Origin: Rhynchospora pubera
Lineage: Eukaryota > Streptophyta > Magnoliopsida > Poales > Cyperaceae
Assembly (NCBI GenBank): GCA_028095005.1
Contig: CM051459.1
Location: 128,443,657 to 128,507,656 of the forward strand
Direction of reading: 5' to 3'
DNA: 64,000 bases
Position numbers and translations under genes: made by a program. Below, one piece after another: positions 34,947-47,200 of the stretch; the stretch's first letter is position 1, and every line of letters begins with the position of its first letter. A model generated the notes under the pieces. That model was not told the origin of the DNA, did not search any database, and was given only the letters and a program-made list of their open reading frames with translations.

Positions 34947-34996
34947 GCCTCGAAAAACCCGGGGTGAGAGAGAATCTACATTTTTCCTTTTCTAAA

Positions 34997-36899
34997 ATGG
35001 CGTCATCATCTTTGGGCACCAGCAGCTTGAACAACTTGAATTTGAACCACAAATCTTTACCTCGTTCCAGAGTCAAGTTACCTCCTCCCGCGGCGGTGAA
35101 GTTACCTCACTTAGACTCTGACAGTACGGGCCCACATTGGCTTGTCGGACGGGGTGCCGCTGTTCTCATTGCTGCTTCCCTCTGCCTCGCCGATCCTGCT
35201 CTTGCTTTCAAGGTTTTTCCTCATTCCTTTGTAATAGTTGTATAACACCCCCTCAAAAAGTTGTTAATTAGAACTGGATAATAAATAGCTAATTTAAGTG
35301 ATCAACATGTGTTTTTCTTGAAGCTTAATTGTAAGTTGTGAATTTTTAATCAGAATATTGGCTAGGGTATAGTGCTTACCAGAGTGATAAACACATGTTT
35401 AAGGATGCAATACTGAAGTGTAATAACAAATTTGAAGTCGGCGTTACAATCTCTGCTGCTTTGTATATTTGTAACCATGCGTGCTGACGAACAAATTTAA
35501 AACTGTGTTAGAAATTTTCCAGTTTAAAATTTGGTTTCTCATCCATGGATGATATCGATGCATATTCCAAGACCATAACTATGTGTTTTATATGTTTTGT
35601 TTATTTCTTGAATGAAGGGAGGTGGGCCATATGGATCTCAAGTGACACGTGGACAGGATCTTACAGGAAAGGATTTCAGTGGTCAAACCCTCATCAAGCA
35701 AGATTTTAAAACGGTTAGATTGTCAGATATTTCTATGCGACATGCTAGTGCTGTACCAGTTATTGAACATTTCAGCATTTTACTTATTTACAAGCAAATG
35801 TCTTAATCACCAATTAAGTCTATCACAATCGATGAAAGTTTTGATGGTACCCTTCTTCCTTATGATGTACCATTCAGGTTCTGCATCAGTCAGAAATTAC
35901 TTGTTTGATAATTGATAATCTATTGTAATTGGTTATACCTGACTGGGCCTCTCATGGTTTTATATTGGTATGCCAGTACAATGCACCAGACTTGTCAACT
36001 ATACCACATTACCACCCCCTACTGATACAAAATGACAGGTATAGTGATCCAATTTTGGTGCTTTATATTGCACTTTCTATGCTCTGTTAAAAATTTGGGG
36101 GAAAATACACAAAACTTAAGCTAATGATAACGTTCATGTATGCAGTCTATACTAAGACAAGCAAATTTCAAAGGTGCTAAATTACTCGGTGCAAGCTTCT
36201 TTGATGCTGACCTGACTGGTCTAATTTTATTTATATTCTTTTAATTTGAGGCATACTATTTGTTCATGCAAATATATATTATTCTGTTCACAGTGTATTT
36301 TCCTTTTTCTTTAATCAGGTGCTGATCTGTCTGATGCAGATCTAAGAAGTGCTGATTTTTCTTTGGCTAATGTAACAAAGGTACACCCTCCTCCATCTCT
36401 CTCACCATGCAAACAACATAGACATAGTTACTATTACTGTTTATAGTTTTTGCTAATTTTGTCTTTATTGTCCTATATCAGGTAAATTTACAAAATGCAA
36501 ATTTGGAAGGGGCACTTGCTACAGGAAACACCTCTTTTAGAGGTTCCAACATATATGGTGCAGGTCATATTCTCACTTTCTAGCATCGTATAAAAAAATA
36601 AAATCAACAAAAAATTAATTGCACTAATTGAAGATGAGTAATTTACATGCTTACTTTTGTTTTATATCTTTAGATTTTACTGATGTTCCTTTAAGAGATG
36701 ATCAAAGGGAGTACCTATGCAAAATTGCTGATGGGTAATTTTGTTCATCTGAATTCCTTTATTATTCCAAGTAATTTTATTAAATATCTATAACCGTAAA
36801 AATTATATATTGAGCATTTCTTTTTCTTTTTCTTTTCTTCCAACCAGTGTAAATCCAACTACTGGAAATGCAACACGAGAGACTCTGCTGTGTGAATGA
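34997..36899 (+). CDS. Thylakoid lumenal 15 kDa pentapeptide-repeat protein (TL15 type), 7 exons
   Basis: Exons 34997-35212, 35618-35713, 36146-36218, 36319-36380, 36482-36563, 36674-36734 and 36848-36899 join in frame to 213 residues. Exon 1 encodes a Ser-rich plastid transit peptide followed by a hydrophobic lumen-targeting segment (AAVLIAASLCLADPALA) with an AxA-type cleavage site near residue 70. The mature protein is a run of A(D/N)LXX pentapeptide repeats: RQANFKGAKLLGASFFDADL, ADLSDADLRSADFSLANV and VNLQNANLEGA. These should form a right-handed beta-helix, capped by a C-terminal part with two cysteines. It matches the Arabidopsis lumen protein TL15 along its length; its biochemical role in the lumen is not established. 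Confidence 0.92.
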
Positions 36900-37343
36900 T
36901 AGTATTACAGCAACTTGCAAGCATGTAAATTGTCCCATTTTTGTATATTGAATTGATAATTTGGACCAAAGTGTTTATTATGCTTGTAAGTTGTACAATG
37001 CTGCATATATATATGAAAAACATTAATTTTGAAAAAAATTATTGTCTTGCTTATTATGTTTTGTGTCCTTTTTCTATTTCTAAGGATTGTTCCGTTGTAC
37101 AAGAGAGTCATGACTGTTCTTTCTTTCTTTTGAAGGATGCTAGCTAAGCTTAAGCCCCCGTCGTTGCTTGGACACCTTATATTATTATTTGTCCATATAC
37201 ACAGTACACTGAAGGATTTGTCCGTATAACTCCATTTTAAAATAGGTGCCGAGGACTTTTTTTTAGAGAAATTTGGTTTTTCACTTTTTTGGGAAATTTT
37301 TGTTTTTCCATGTTCTGCGCGGAACCCCAACATCAACGAGTAA
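36900..37343. other. 3' flank of the TL15-type gene
   Basis: It should hold the 3' UTR and then AT-rich intergenic sequence. A frame of 143 codons on the minus strand (36905-37336) overlaps this and has no family likeness or splice context. Confidence 0.5.
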
Positions 37344-37509
37344 GGCCCGGATCAAAATCCTTTATTTTTCTAACATGGGATCATTTTATTTCATTTCATT
37401 AGAGATTTTCTGATCAGAACTTTTTTCCATGTTATTAGACGCAACAAAATCTTAAGAAATCAAATTGAAATGAAATCCCACGTAAAAAAAAAGAAATTTG
37501 ATCAAAGCC
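37344..37509. mobile_element. GGCCCTGATCAAAAT-family MITE, copy 2
   Basis: Flanked by TAA (37341-37343 and 37510-37512). The left end is GGCCCGGATCAAAATCC and the right end reads TTTGATCAAAGCC. A TAA duplication is the signature of PIF/Harbinger-type MITEs. Confidence 0.85.
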
Positions 37510-37512
37510 TAA

Positions 37513-39116
37513 TAGATATTTTTATGCAAGGATTTTCATAGTAAATGTGGTAGAGTTATCACATCGGCAATGCAAAAATGCTAGAGCACATAGATAACCT
37601 TAAAATGAATCAAAGGTTTTAGATGAATAATTGTGCTGATTTACCATTTATTCTTAGCTTACGTAAGAGTATTATATGATTTTTACGATGTTTTCTTTCA
37701 TCTTATCTGAATCGTCCGATTTTGATCGGTCGACTTGCGTGCCAGTTGTATTGCTGCCATCTCATTGCATCGCGAGTTACACTGAAGGATAACAAGTAAT
37801 CATAATAGTACAAGATATTATTAGGTACCGCGAGTCTAAAAAGTTGCAAGGAAACAAAAAAAAGAAGTAGACCCTCCAATTCATGATATTAATGATTGTT
37901 TGCTATTGGAGAGTAGCCCAATTCCAAATACCACCGACGCTCAGAGTCAGACACAGACAGTCATCAGTGCGTTCAACGCGCAAGTAAAAAAAAAAAGTAA
38001 AAGTTGCGAACAATTTCCTTTTTTTTTTTTTTAACTTCAAATGTCCGAGGCAGAACGATATAGTGATAATGATAACATGGTCGCATTATAGTTGCCTCCT
38101 TTTTATTGGATTTTATTTACTTATTTATTTTTGAGGAAATACTCGGTTGCATTTTGCATTTCTTTCCGTATCTGATGGTTTAAAGCACCCAAAAAGGTGA
38201 TTTATTTTAACTAATAGATGGAATTTATGTATTAAGTTTTTAGATAAATCACAAGTGAAATTTGGAGAAAAATAGACATGAACGGATTTTGCACGTTTTT
38301 TTAACATGTAATATTATAACTTTTTATGCGTTCATGTTGAACTTTTTATACAAGTATAAATAATGCTTAGATAGAGAATGTCTCGGCTAATAAGAAATAC
38401 AGATTATAACTTTATTAATACAAATAAAATAATTTCATTAAAATTAAAAGTCTAACTGTTCTGATTTAAAAATATTTTGTGGGATATTATATGTAGATAA
38501 TTAAAATACCTACTATAATAATAAACAAAAATATTGAAGCGCGGCAGCTGAATTTTATTTTTATTAAATACATTATTATAAAAAAATCAATTTATTTTCT
38601 TAACATATTACACTCAAATTAGTTATATTTTAATTTTACACGAATAAATCAGAAATCTGATCATTTATGATCTAAAATGAGTTTATTAAGCTCTTCGCAT
38701 GAGCTGAGTGCGGATTTGTATAATAGACTCACGCACCATATATAATATATTAATATAATAATTATATCAAAATTATAATAAAATTATATTTAAAAAATAT
38801 GCTGCTTAAATTTTTTTAAATATAGATGCATGTATTTCTTATGTAATGACCGCAAACTAAATAATAAAATCAGGCAAAATTATTGTACTGTCTAAACTAC
38901 AAAATATTCTGTTTTGTTTAGAGTACAAGGGCTCCATTCTTGGGGATGCTAAATTACTAAATTGCTAATAAATTATTACCACAACATAATTAATTGAGGG
39001 GTAAAACGAAATTTCCATTTTTTGCAAGAACTGGAGAGAAATTAAAGCGTCTCCGACATAGGTTGGCTAAAAGCCATTAAAAGCACTGCTCACTCCCATC
39101 TCCTCTCATTATATCA

Positions 39117-39122
<6 letters not shown>
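37513..39122. other. Intergenic, AT-rich, no gene seen
   Basis: No coding sequence or well-bounded element recognised. Short A/T runs are frequent, for example at 37987-38032. The last part would be the promoter of the CGR-type gene. Confidence 0.5.

Positions 39123-39152
<30 letters not shown>
39123..39152 (+). repeat. (CT)n microsatellite in the CGR-type promoter/5' UTR
   Basis: A run of about 15 CT units lies close to the probable transcription start of the downstream gene. Such CT tracts are common in plant 5' UTRs. The transcription start itself is not visible. Confidence 0.85.
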
Positions 39153-39156
<4 letters not shown>

Positions 39157-39880
39157 AATAGAGCATAGATCCGCAAACACAACACCTCACGAGTCACGAT
39201 TTCGCGCAATTTCTCTCTTCTTGATCGCCATTTTTGTTCTTGATCCCTTCACGTCGGACGGAGACGAGGCGGAGGAGGCATCCAGTCCCTGGTATCTGGT
39301 AATATTCGCCTCTTTTTCCTATTCCAGCGATTGCATTTTGTGGTTTGTTGCTTGAAATGGTGTCGATCGATCCGGAAGATCGTTCAATTGTCGGATCGTG
39401 AAAGATGTTGGGATGGATTTTGCAAACCATGGTAGCAACAATTGAGTACTGCTTTGTGTATGCTATAAGGGAAGGTTATAAACTTATAATTTAAAGTAAG
39501 GTTCTTTACAAACAATGCAATGTGGGGTTTTGGGGGTGGGTGGAGTATGGATCCTGCAGCCCCTCGATCTGTCGCTAATTTTGTTTAATTTTGCGCAATT
39601 TCACCTCCTTATAACTTAATTTGATGTATATTGCTTTTTGTTAAAGAGCAATTTTGAGATGCAAACTTTAGAAGAAAACAATGGACACGTTGTTAGGGCA
39701 CTTGAATGAAAACTACAACAATTGAAACACACACACACACACTGAGTTTGGTTTGCATTTACATTCTTCCACAGCCGACCTGTCTGATTTATAATTTGAC
39801 CTGATTTGTGCATCACTTATCTCTATTGATTTAAAATAACACAATTTGTTTGTGCACAAATTAGGTATTGAGGGAGAAGC

Positions 39881-42800
39881 ATGTCTAGAAGGCCAGTAAA
39901 TTCTACCCGTAGGCTGGTAGATGGAGGCAGTGTACCATTTGTCGCATCTTTGCAATCAAAGTCACGCTCCTCTCCTTTACTTACCATTGGATTGGTTGCT
40001 TTGGTAATTTTTAGTTTTCAATTATCATCATCATCATCATTGCAATTGGTGCTACCCATTTTATGTACCTAGAAACCTCAAGATTGGAAAGATACTTTTA
40101 TAAAATATGGAACATATCACTGATACTCGTATTTTTAGTTTCTGCGGGAAATCTCCCAATCCAACCTTAAGATTTGGAGAAAATGCAGAGGATAGAGGTT
40201 TAAATTGGGCAACTTTTTTTTAAAAAAAAATGAGAAATAGAGTGGTGTAGAGAATGTATGCACTTCCTGTTGTTTGGAGAGAGGGGTGTGGAGTGAGTCC
40301 AGTGTTATTTCTCATCTCAACTGGGTAGTAGTAAAATGTGTTTTCTTTCATATTACTTTTTGTTTTCTAAATATTGGCTTTCCGATGGTTGTGCCTAATA
40401 TTCGTCAAAATACTCCACAGAGGTCGGTTCATTAACCAGCACGAAACTTAAACCCTGTTGTTGCTATTATGATTTTGAATTTCTGCCAGGAATTTTCTTC
40501 TATTTCTCCTTTGTAAGATGTCTTTTTCCATTTTTTTTGGTTTGATTTATCCTTTTCGATCTATTTCAGGGTGCCTTTCTTATTATTGGGTACACCTACG
40601 GCGGCTCAGGTTTGTACCAGATTTAACAAAAATTTGATACAGTTTGCATAATCATCTCCTTGTTATAAGAATTTTGGTATTGTAGATCTGAAAATGTCAT
40701 GAATTTGCGGAATGCCTTGTACAAAGATCAGATTCTTTCTTGTATGAGACTAGACTATAGAAATTTATAATTTTGGTGCACGTAGGGTAAAAAAAATCTG
40801 GTTCTTCCAAATTTATTTTATAGAAATGGTTTTTTTTTTTAATAATAGACTCCAAAGAAGGGGAGACCTGCATTCTCATTAATTTTATAGAAATAGTTCA
40901 TGATGATATTCTATTATTTCTTTAATATGCAGGCAGTTTTGGCGGAAGTAAAGTAGCTGTAAGTAGACTTGAAGGTAAGGATGCATAGTCTTTGTCTCCT
41001 TATTCAAGGCCTTATAAGCAAATTCTTTGTAATTATGTTTCCAATGAAAAATACTTCATGCTTTGCTAAGTTAGTTGTTCATTAATTCTTAGCCTCCAAC
41101 ATGCTGATTCCTTTCATCTCTGTCTTTTATAATTAAACCCTTCAAATAAAAACAAAAAAGGAGGAGCATCTTGCACACCAGAGGTGATACAAGCAATCCC
41201 TTTACTAAAGAAAGCCTATGGATTTGGTGGCAGCACAAAAAAGATCCTGCATGTGGGTCCTGATTCCTGCTCTGTTGTCTCCACTTTGTTGAAAGATGAT
41301 GGTACTCATTTATCATGCATTCCTGTTTTTTTTTTTTTTTTTTTTTTTTTTGGGACCATGTCCTCTCAAGTTGTAGCCAGATTTTTCTCAATTTCTTTAT
41401 ACTGACATGTGGCTGTAGCATGCAATCTATTTCTTTTAAAATGCTTAATATCATGCTAATTCCATGCTGGAGATAAAAATTCATAAATTTGGTCCCTTGT
41501 TGGGTTACTGGTGCTTGACATGATATCGAGATCTGGTGCTATTTTCTATTGGTTGGTAAAAGCAATCATTGGTTATTACCTGAGTTCTTTTGAATATCCT
41601 TGTTCATATTGGTACACTCATTTCAAATATATACCAATATTTTGTGCCTTCTACTGGTATCCTACACACCATGTGCAAACCAGCTTTACAGATGCCTGGA
41701 AACACCCATTCTCTCCGTTATTTATTAACACTAGCTTGGTTTCACTCTGATTTAACATTAATTGACTAATTTCTCTCTAAGAGTATGCAGAAAAAGCCAC
41801 CTCTTATATGAAGAAATAATATTTAATTCATACTTTGTTCTAATAGGTGAAAATACGGAGCCGTTTGGTGTAGAACCATACGAGTTGGAGGATGCTGACA
41901 GTGCATGCAAGAACCTAGTCAGAAAGGGGTTTGTGAGAGGGGCTGATATCAAGTTCCCTCTACCATACAGATCCAAATCTTTCGACCTTGTGGTGGTTTC
42001 TGATGCTCTAGATTACCTCACTCCTAGGTATCTCAATAAAACCCTACCTGACCTTGCTAGGGTATCGAATGACGGCCTTGTAATATTTGCTGGTAAGTCT
42101 ATCTTTGTGTTCGTGTGTCTGTGTGCATGCCAATTTTGAACTGACAAGTGCAAGAAACTTTTGGTGGCAGCTCCTGCATTTGTTTGAGATGTTTGTATTT
42201 AGCACCCAAAGAGCAGGACATGATAGGGAGCCAAAAATTAGTAAAATATTGGCTACTATGCAAATTTCTTAAAACCATTATTAAGCTTAAGTTACCGAAC
42301 AGCACAAGATGCTAAGTTTTAAGTTCATATAATTTACATCATGAGGAATTCTTTTGAACCAATATGGAAAAAATGCAGTAATACTTTCTTTTGTGCTTTT
42401 ATATAAGAGGGCATTTTGTTCATGTTGGCAAAAAACCAAGTCATAATTTTTAAGAGTTCATACAATTAATTTTTTTATTGTAGGTCATCCAGGACAGCAG
42501 CGGGCTAAAGTTTCTGAGTTATCCAAGTTTGGTCGACCGGTAAATATCTCATCTCTTTTGTATGCCTTTTGTGTGTAAATGAGAAACAAAAGTTTCTCAT
42601 ATATCTGTTTGTGTGTCTTTTAATTTGGTGCGTAAATGAGAAATGATTTTAGAAACAAGATATATAAATTGGAATCATACTGTACCTCAAGGGTTACTAG
42701 TCTTGCTCCATCTGGTACTTGTAAGTTCCTTACTCTTTCTACGCTGGTGTCCTGCCAGTACAGGTACAGGTGTAGCTACATCTGGCATGCACCAGTGTTA

Positions 42801-43056
42801 TATCCTTGCCCTTTTGTGGAATGGCTTGAGCATCATGAGTGGTAACTAGTGTGTCCATCAACTATCCAACTTCATTTTCCTGATTGAAAAGTTTACTGTT
42901 CTTATGTAGGCCAAGTTAAGGAGTTCCACATGGTGGATTCGGTACTTTGTCCAAACCGGATTGGAGGAAAACCAACCCGCATCCAAGAAGTTTGAACAAG
43001 CTGCTTCCAAGAAATCTTACGAGCCCAATTGCCAAATTTTCCACCTCACAGCATAA
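39881..43056 (+). CDS. Golgi pectin (homogalacturonan) methyltransferase, CGR2/CGR3 type
   Basis: Coding exons 39881-40003, 40570-40609, 40933-40974, 41161-41301, 41847-42092, 42484-42539 and 42910-43056 give 264 residues. A non-coding exon probably ends at 39300 (GTAATA donor), with the acceptor at 39863-39864 just before the ATG. The N-terminus (MSRRPVNSTRRL, SKSRSSPLL) is followed by one membrane span around residues 33-50, as in type II Golgi proteins. The SAM-dependent fold shows ILHVGPDSCSVVSTLL, GVEPYELEDADSACKNLV, DIKFPLPYRSKSFDLVVVSD and ALDYLTPRYLNKTLPDLARV. The C-terminus has SKFGRPAKLRSSTWWIRYF and KKFEQAASKKSYEPNCQIFH. These are the blocks of Arabidopsis CGR2 and CGR3, which methyl-esterify pectin in the Golgi. 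The acceptor of the fourth coding exon is ambiguous by 3 bp. Confidence 0.92.
41324..41351 (+). repeat. Poly(T) run in a CGR-type intron
   Basis: An uninterrupted T run of about 27 bases lies between coding exons 4 and 5. On the other strand it could be a poly(A) tail of a retroposed sequence, but nothing else supports that. Confidence 0.85.
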
Positions 43057-44000
43057 CTTCAGAATAGAATTGTGATGGTTTTGCAAAATTTAATTTTGTA
43101 GATCTTTGCACGGCTTTGCATGAGCAGGCACATGTTTGATCTAGTATTTACATAGAATTGGTTACTCATGTAGTCCTTTTTGCTCTGTGGATGTAGGCGA
43201 TTATATTTCTAGGTTTAATTAATTGTACCTGTTTGAGGTTGTCTTTATATGGTCGTTTGTCATTTTTTTGGAGTGCAACAATTTTTTAGCTTAGTTAATA
43301 TTTCGATTAGGAGAACTATTATAAAGCCGCAAAAGCGACTCCGATTAAAAGCCAGTGATAGTAATTACAAGGACTATTTCATGCTTCGGGGCTGTCTCTC
43401 TCTCTCTCTCTCTCTATGAGTGTGTAGTTGATATATATTTCATATTTTTTTTTTTGCAAGTTTGGGGCTCTCTCTTTGAATGTTGCATCATTAAATCAAT
43501 GATTTTAAATTTGTTAACTACTCTATAGAAATAATATAAAATAGCTTTTATTATTATTTTTTTCGGAAAAGAGGCCCGTTTCATTTTATTGAAACAGTTC
43601 AGTAAAATAGCTTTTATTCATACTATTATTAATGAACTAACGAAAATTTGTGGGTGCAGTGGTCATAACCGTGGATAAGATAACATACCAACATGAATAA
43701 AAAAAATATTATTATTACAGCGATCAGCCTGCCTTTTGGTTTGAACGGCTAAAAGAATGCAATTATACTTTCAGAAAAAAAATTATACCATAGAAACATT
43801 GCACAAATGAGGAAAAAAGAGGTTGGATAATCCCTTTCTCAAGAATTTTTTTATTGTTTCAAGTTCCATTTTGAATTAGACAGCTCTCTTTTTTCTTAAT
43901 CAATGTTTAGTTTCTGATAACCCTTATCCGAAAATATAAAACAACCTAATTTCTTGATTTTACGGGAGAAAAATAACTTGTACACGTGTGATTGCACCTT
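43057..44000. other. Intergenic between the CGR-type gene and the copia element
   Basis: It should hold the CGR 3' UTR, then a short (CT)n at 43394-43415 and AT-rich DNA. No gene seen. Confidence 0.5.
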
Positions 44001-44005
44001 CATTT

Positions 44006-44277
44006 TGTTGAGAGTATGGAGGAGAGGGAGAGGTACCGATCGGTACAGAGAGATTAAAGAGAGAGAGAGGGAGTGGATTTCAGTTTCGCACAGAGGGGAC
44101 TCACGCACGGACAGAGAAGAAAATGTTTTTGGTGGGGAGCAAAAGCCAGCCCCAATTTTCTCATTCTTTGTTTTTATTAAACCAAAGGTAATTTACACAA
44201 TCAACCCTATAAAATTAAATTATTACAAGGGTATAAAAGAAAGAGAAACATAGGCTACAATGAGGAGGGACCCAACA
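44006..44277 (-). repeat. 3' LTR of the copia element
   Basis: 272 bp. Compared with the partner, two substitutions are visible (CACGGAC versus CACAGAC, and AGCCCC versus AGCTCC). Confidence 0.93.
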
Positions 44278-44290
44278 AACTCCTCCTCCC
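44278..44290 (-). other. Polypurine tract of the copia element
   Basis: GGGAGGAGGAGTT on the minus strand, immediately before the 3' LTR. Confidence 0.8.
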
Positions 44291-44293
44291 GAC

Positions 44294-47200
44294 TCATGGA
44301 GCGCATCCATCAACTAAACCCGCCTTTTCACAACAAGCTTCAAGTTTCAAAGACGGTACCGGCTTCGTCAACATATCCGACCCATTCTCACTTGTGTGGA
44401 TCTTCTCCAACGCCAATTTCTTCTTCTCAAGCACATCGCGGATCCAATGATACCTCAAATCTATATGCTTGGACTTAGAGTGAAATGTCGGATTCTTGCT
44501 CAAATGAATTGCACTTTGACTATCACAAAACAACACATACCTCTCTTGCCGAACCCCTAGCTCATGCAAGAACTTCTTCAACCAAATTACCTCCTTGCAT
44601 GCCTCCGTAATGGCTATGTACTCGGCCTCGGTAGTGGAGAGTGCAATGCATTTTTGCAACTTAGATTGCCATGACACGGCTCCATTTCCAAAACACACCA
44701 AATAACCGGATGTAGACTTCCTCGAGTCTATGTCACCGGCCCAATCGGCATCCGTATATGCCACTAAGGTTGGGTTCTTGCCACCAAAACAAAGACAACG
44801 GTTGGTTGTACCCCTCAAATACCGAAGTATCCACTTGACGGCATTCCAATGCTCTTTGCCGGGGTTAGAAAGAAAACGACTTACCACACCAACCGCTTGA
44901 GCAATATCCGGTCTTGTGCACACCATAGCATACATCAAAGAGCCAACAACCGATGCATATGGTACATCTCTCATCTCCTCCTTCTCCTTACCACTCTTAG
45001 GACAACCATTACGTGACAACCTAAAATGGTTAGCAAGAGGAGAGGAAACCGGTTTACACTTGCTCATGTTGAATCTTTCAAGTACCTTCTCAATGTACTT
45101 CTCTTGTGACAACCAAAGCTTGTGTTCTCCACGATCTCTAGTGATTTTCATGCCAAGAATTTGCTTTGCCGAACCCAAGTCTTTCATGGCAAATTCTTTT
45201 CCAAGACTCTCTTTCAACTCTTTGATCTTTTCTAGATCCCTTCCAACGACCAACATGTCGTCAACATAGAGCAAGAGAATAATGAAATCACCATTAGAAA
45301 ATTTCTTCACAAAAACACAATTATCCGAGATGGTTCTCTCAAAATTGTTGTCACACATAAAAGATTCAAACCTTTTATACCAATTCCGAGGTGCTTGTTT
45401 CAAGCCATAGAGGCTCCTCCTCAATTTGCAAACCAAGTGCTCTTGCCCTTTTGTCACAAACCCTTCCGGTTGTTTCATGTAGAGCTCCTCCTCCAAATCG
45501 CCATGGAGGAATGCGGTTTTGACATCTAGTTGTTCAATCTCCAAATTCAAACTAGCGGCCAAACCGAGCACAACTCGAATTGAGGACATCTTGACCACCG
45601 GCGAAAAGATTTCTTCAAAATCAATTCCCTTCTTTTGGTCAAATCCTTTTACAACTAGCCGAGCTTTATATCTTGGCTTTGCCTCTTGACCCTCGGATTT
45701 CACACGATACACCCATTTGTTCTTGAGCACTTTCTTGCCTTTTGGCAATTTCACCAATTCAAAAGTGTTGTTCTCATGCAAGGATTTCATCTCATCTTGC
45801 ATGGCTTCCAACCACTTATTTTTGTGCTCCGACAACATGGCTTCTTCATAACATTCGGGCTCACCACCATCTACAAGTAACACAAACTCATTAGAAGAGT
45901 ACCTTGTATTAGCCCGTCTTTCCCGACTTGACCTCCTTAGTTCTTGCACTTGAGAACTATCACTTGAAGAGGTTTCGGTTTGAGAATCATTCGCTTCATT
46001 TTGTGGGACATTGGTTTCGGTTGATTGGCTAGGATTTGGGTGATTGGTTTCGGTTCTTAGGTTGTTTCTTGAAATAGGAGTTAGGTCAACATGGCTACTT
46101 GAAGCGGTTTTGGCCTTGTCGAGGTTGCTCAAATTTTCAATGGTTTCTTGTTCAAAGAACACCACATCTCGACTTCTTACTAACTTCTTTTCAATCGGAT
46201 CCCACAACCTATATCCAAACTCACCATTTCCATATCCCAAGAAAACACACTCCTTAGTCTTGCTATCAAGCTTTGACCTTTCATCCTTGGGTATATGCAC
46301 AAAAGCCCTACAACCAAACACTCTTAGATGGTCATAAGAAATATCTTTACCTTTCCAAACCCTCTCGGGTATGTCACCATCCAATGCATGCGAAGGAGAG
46401 CGGTTGATCAAATGAACCGCGGTGTTCAAAGCTTCACCCCAAAAGCCTTTGGAAAGCTTGGAATGAGAGAGCATACAACGAATTCTCTCACAAATGGTGC
46501 GATTCATCCTCTCGGCCACACCATTTTGTTGTGGAGTTTTGGGCACGGTCTTCTCAAGTTTAATACCATTGGTCTTGCAAAACAACTCAAACGGACCACG
46601 GTATTCTCCTCCATTATCCGATCGGATGCACTTCAACTTCCGACCGGTCTCTCTTTCAACCTCCACAATCCATTGCTTGAACACCTCTAAGACTTGATCC
46701 TTCGTTTTCAAAGAGTATGCCCACAATTTTCTTGAATGATCATCCACAAAGGTAACAAAGTAAAGAGCGCCACCAAGAGTTCTATCTCCCATAGAACAAA
46801 GATCGGTGTGAACTAAATCAAGCACACCCGGCCTCTTACTTGTTGGATTTCTCTTGAAGGCTACACGATGTTGTTTGCCCGCCAAACAATGTGTGCATGA
46901 GGTAAGTGAAGTAACATCAATAGGCACATACTTCTTTTTAGAAAGAATCTCAATGCCCTTCTCACTCATGTGACCCAACCTCAAATGCCACAAATCGGTT
47001 GAGTTACACTCGGCGGCATTCACCTCACCACACACCTTCACTTGAGTAACATAGAGCGAACCGGATTTGGTTCCTCGAGCAACAACCAAATGACCCTTCA
47101 ACAACTTCCACTTCCCACCAAGGAAGCAACTTTGATACCCCTCATCATCAAGGGCACCCACCGAAATTAAATGAAGCCTCATATCCGGCACATGCCGAAC

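Noticed and set aside
34834..35076. Minus-strand 80-codon frame over the TL15-type start
   Set aside because: Shadow of exon 1 and the promoter.
36905..37336. 143-codon minus-strand frame
   Set aside because: It overlaps the 3' UTR of the TL15-type gene and the edge of a MITE; no family likeness or splice context.
44916..45269. Plus-strand frames within the copia element, also 46044-46690
   Set aside because: Antisense shadows of the gag-pol frame.
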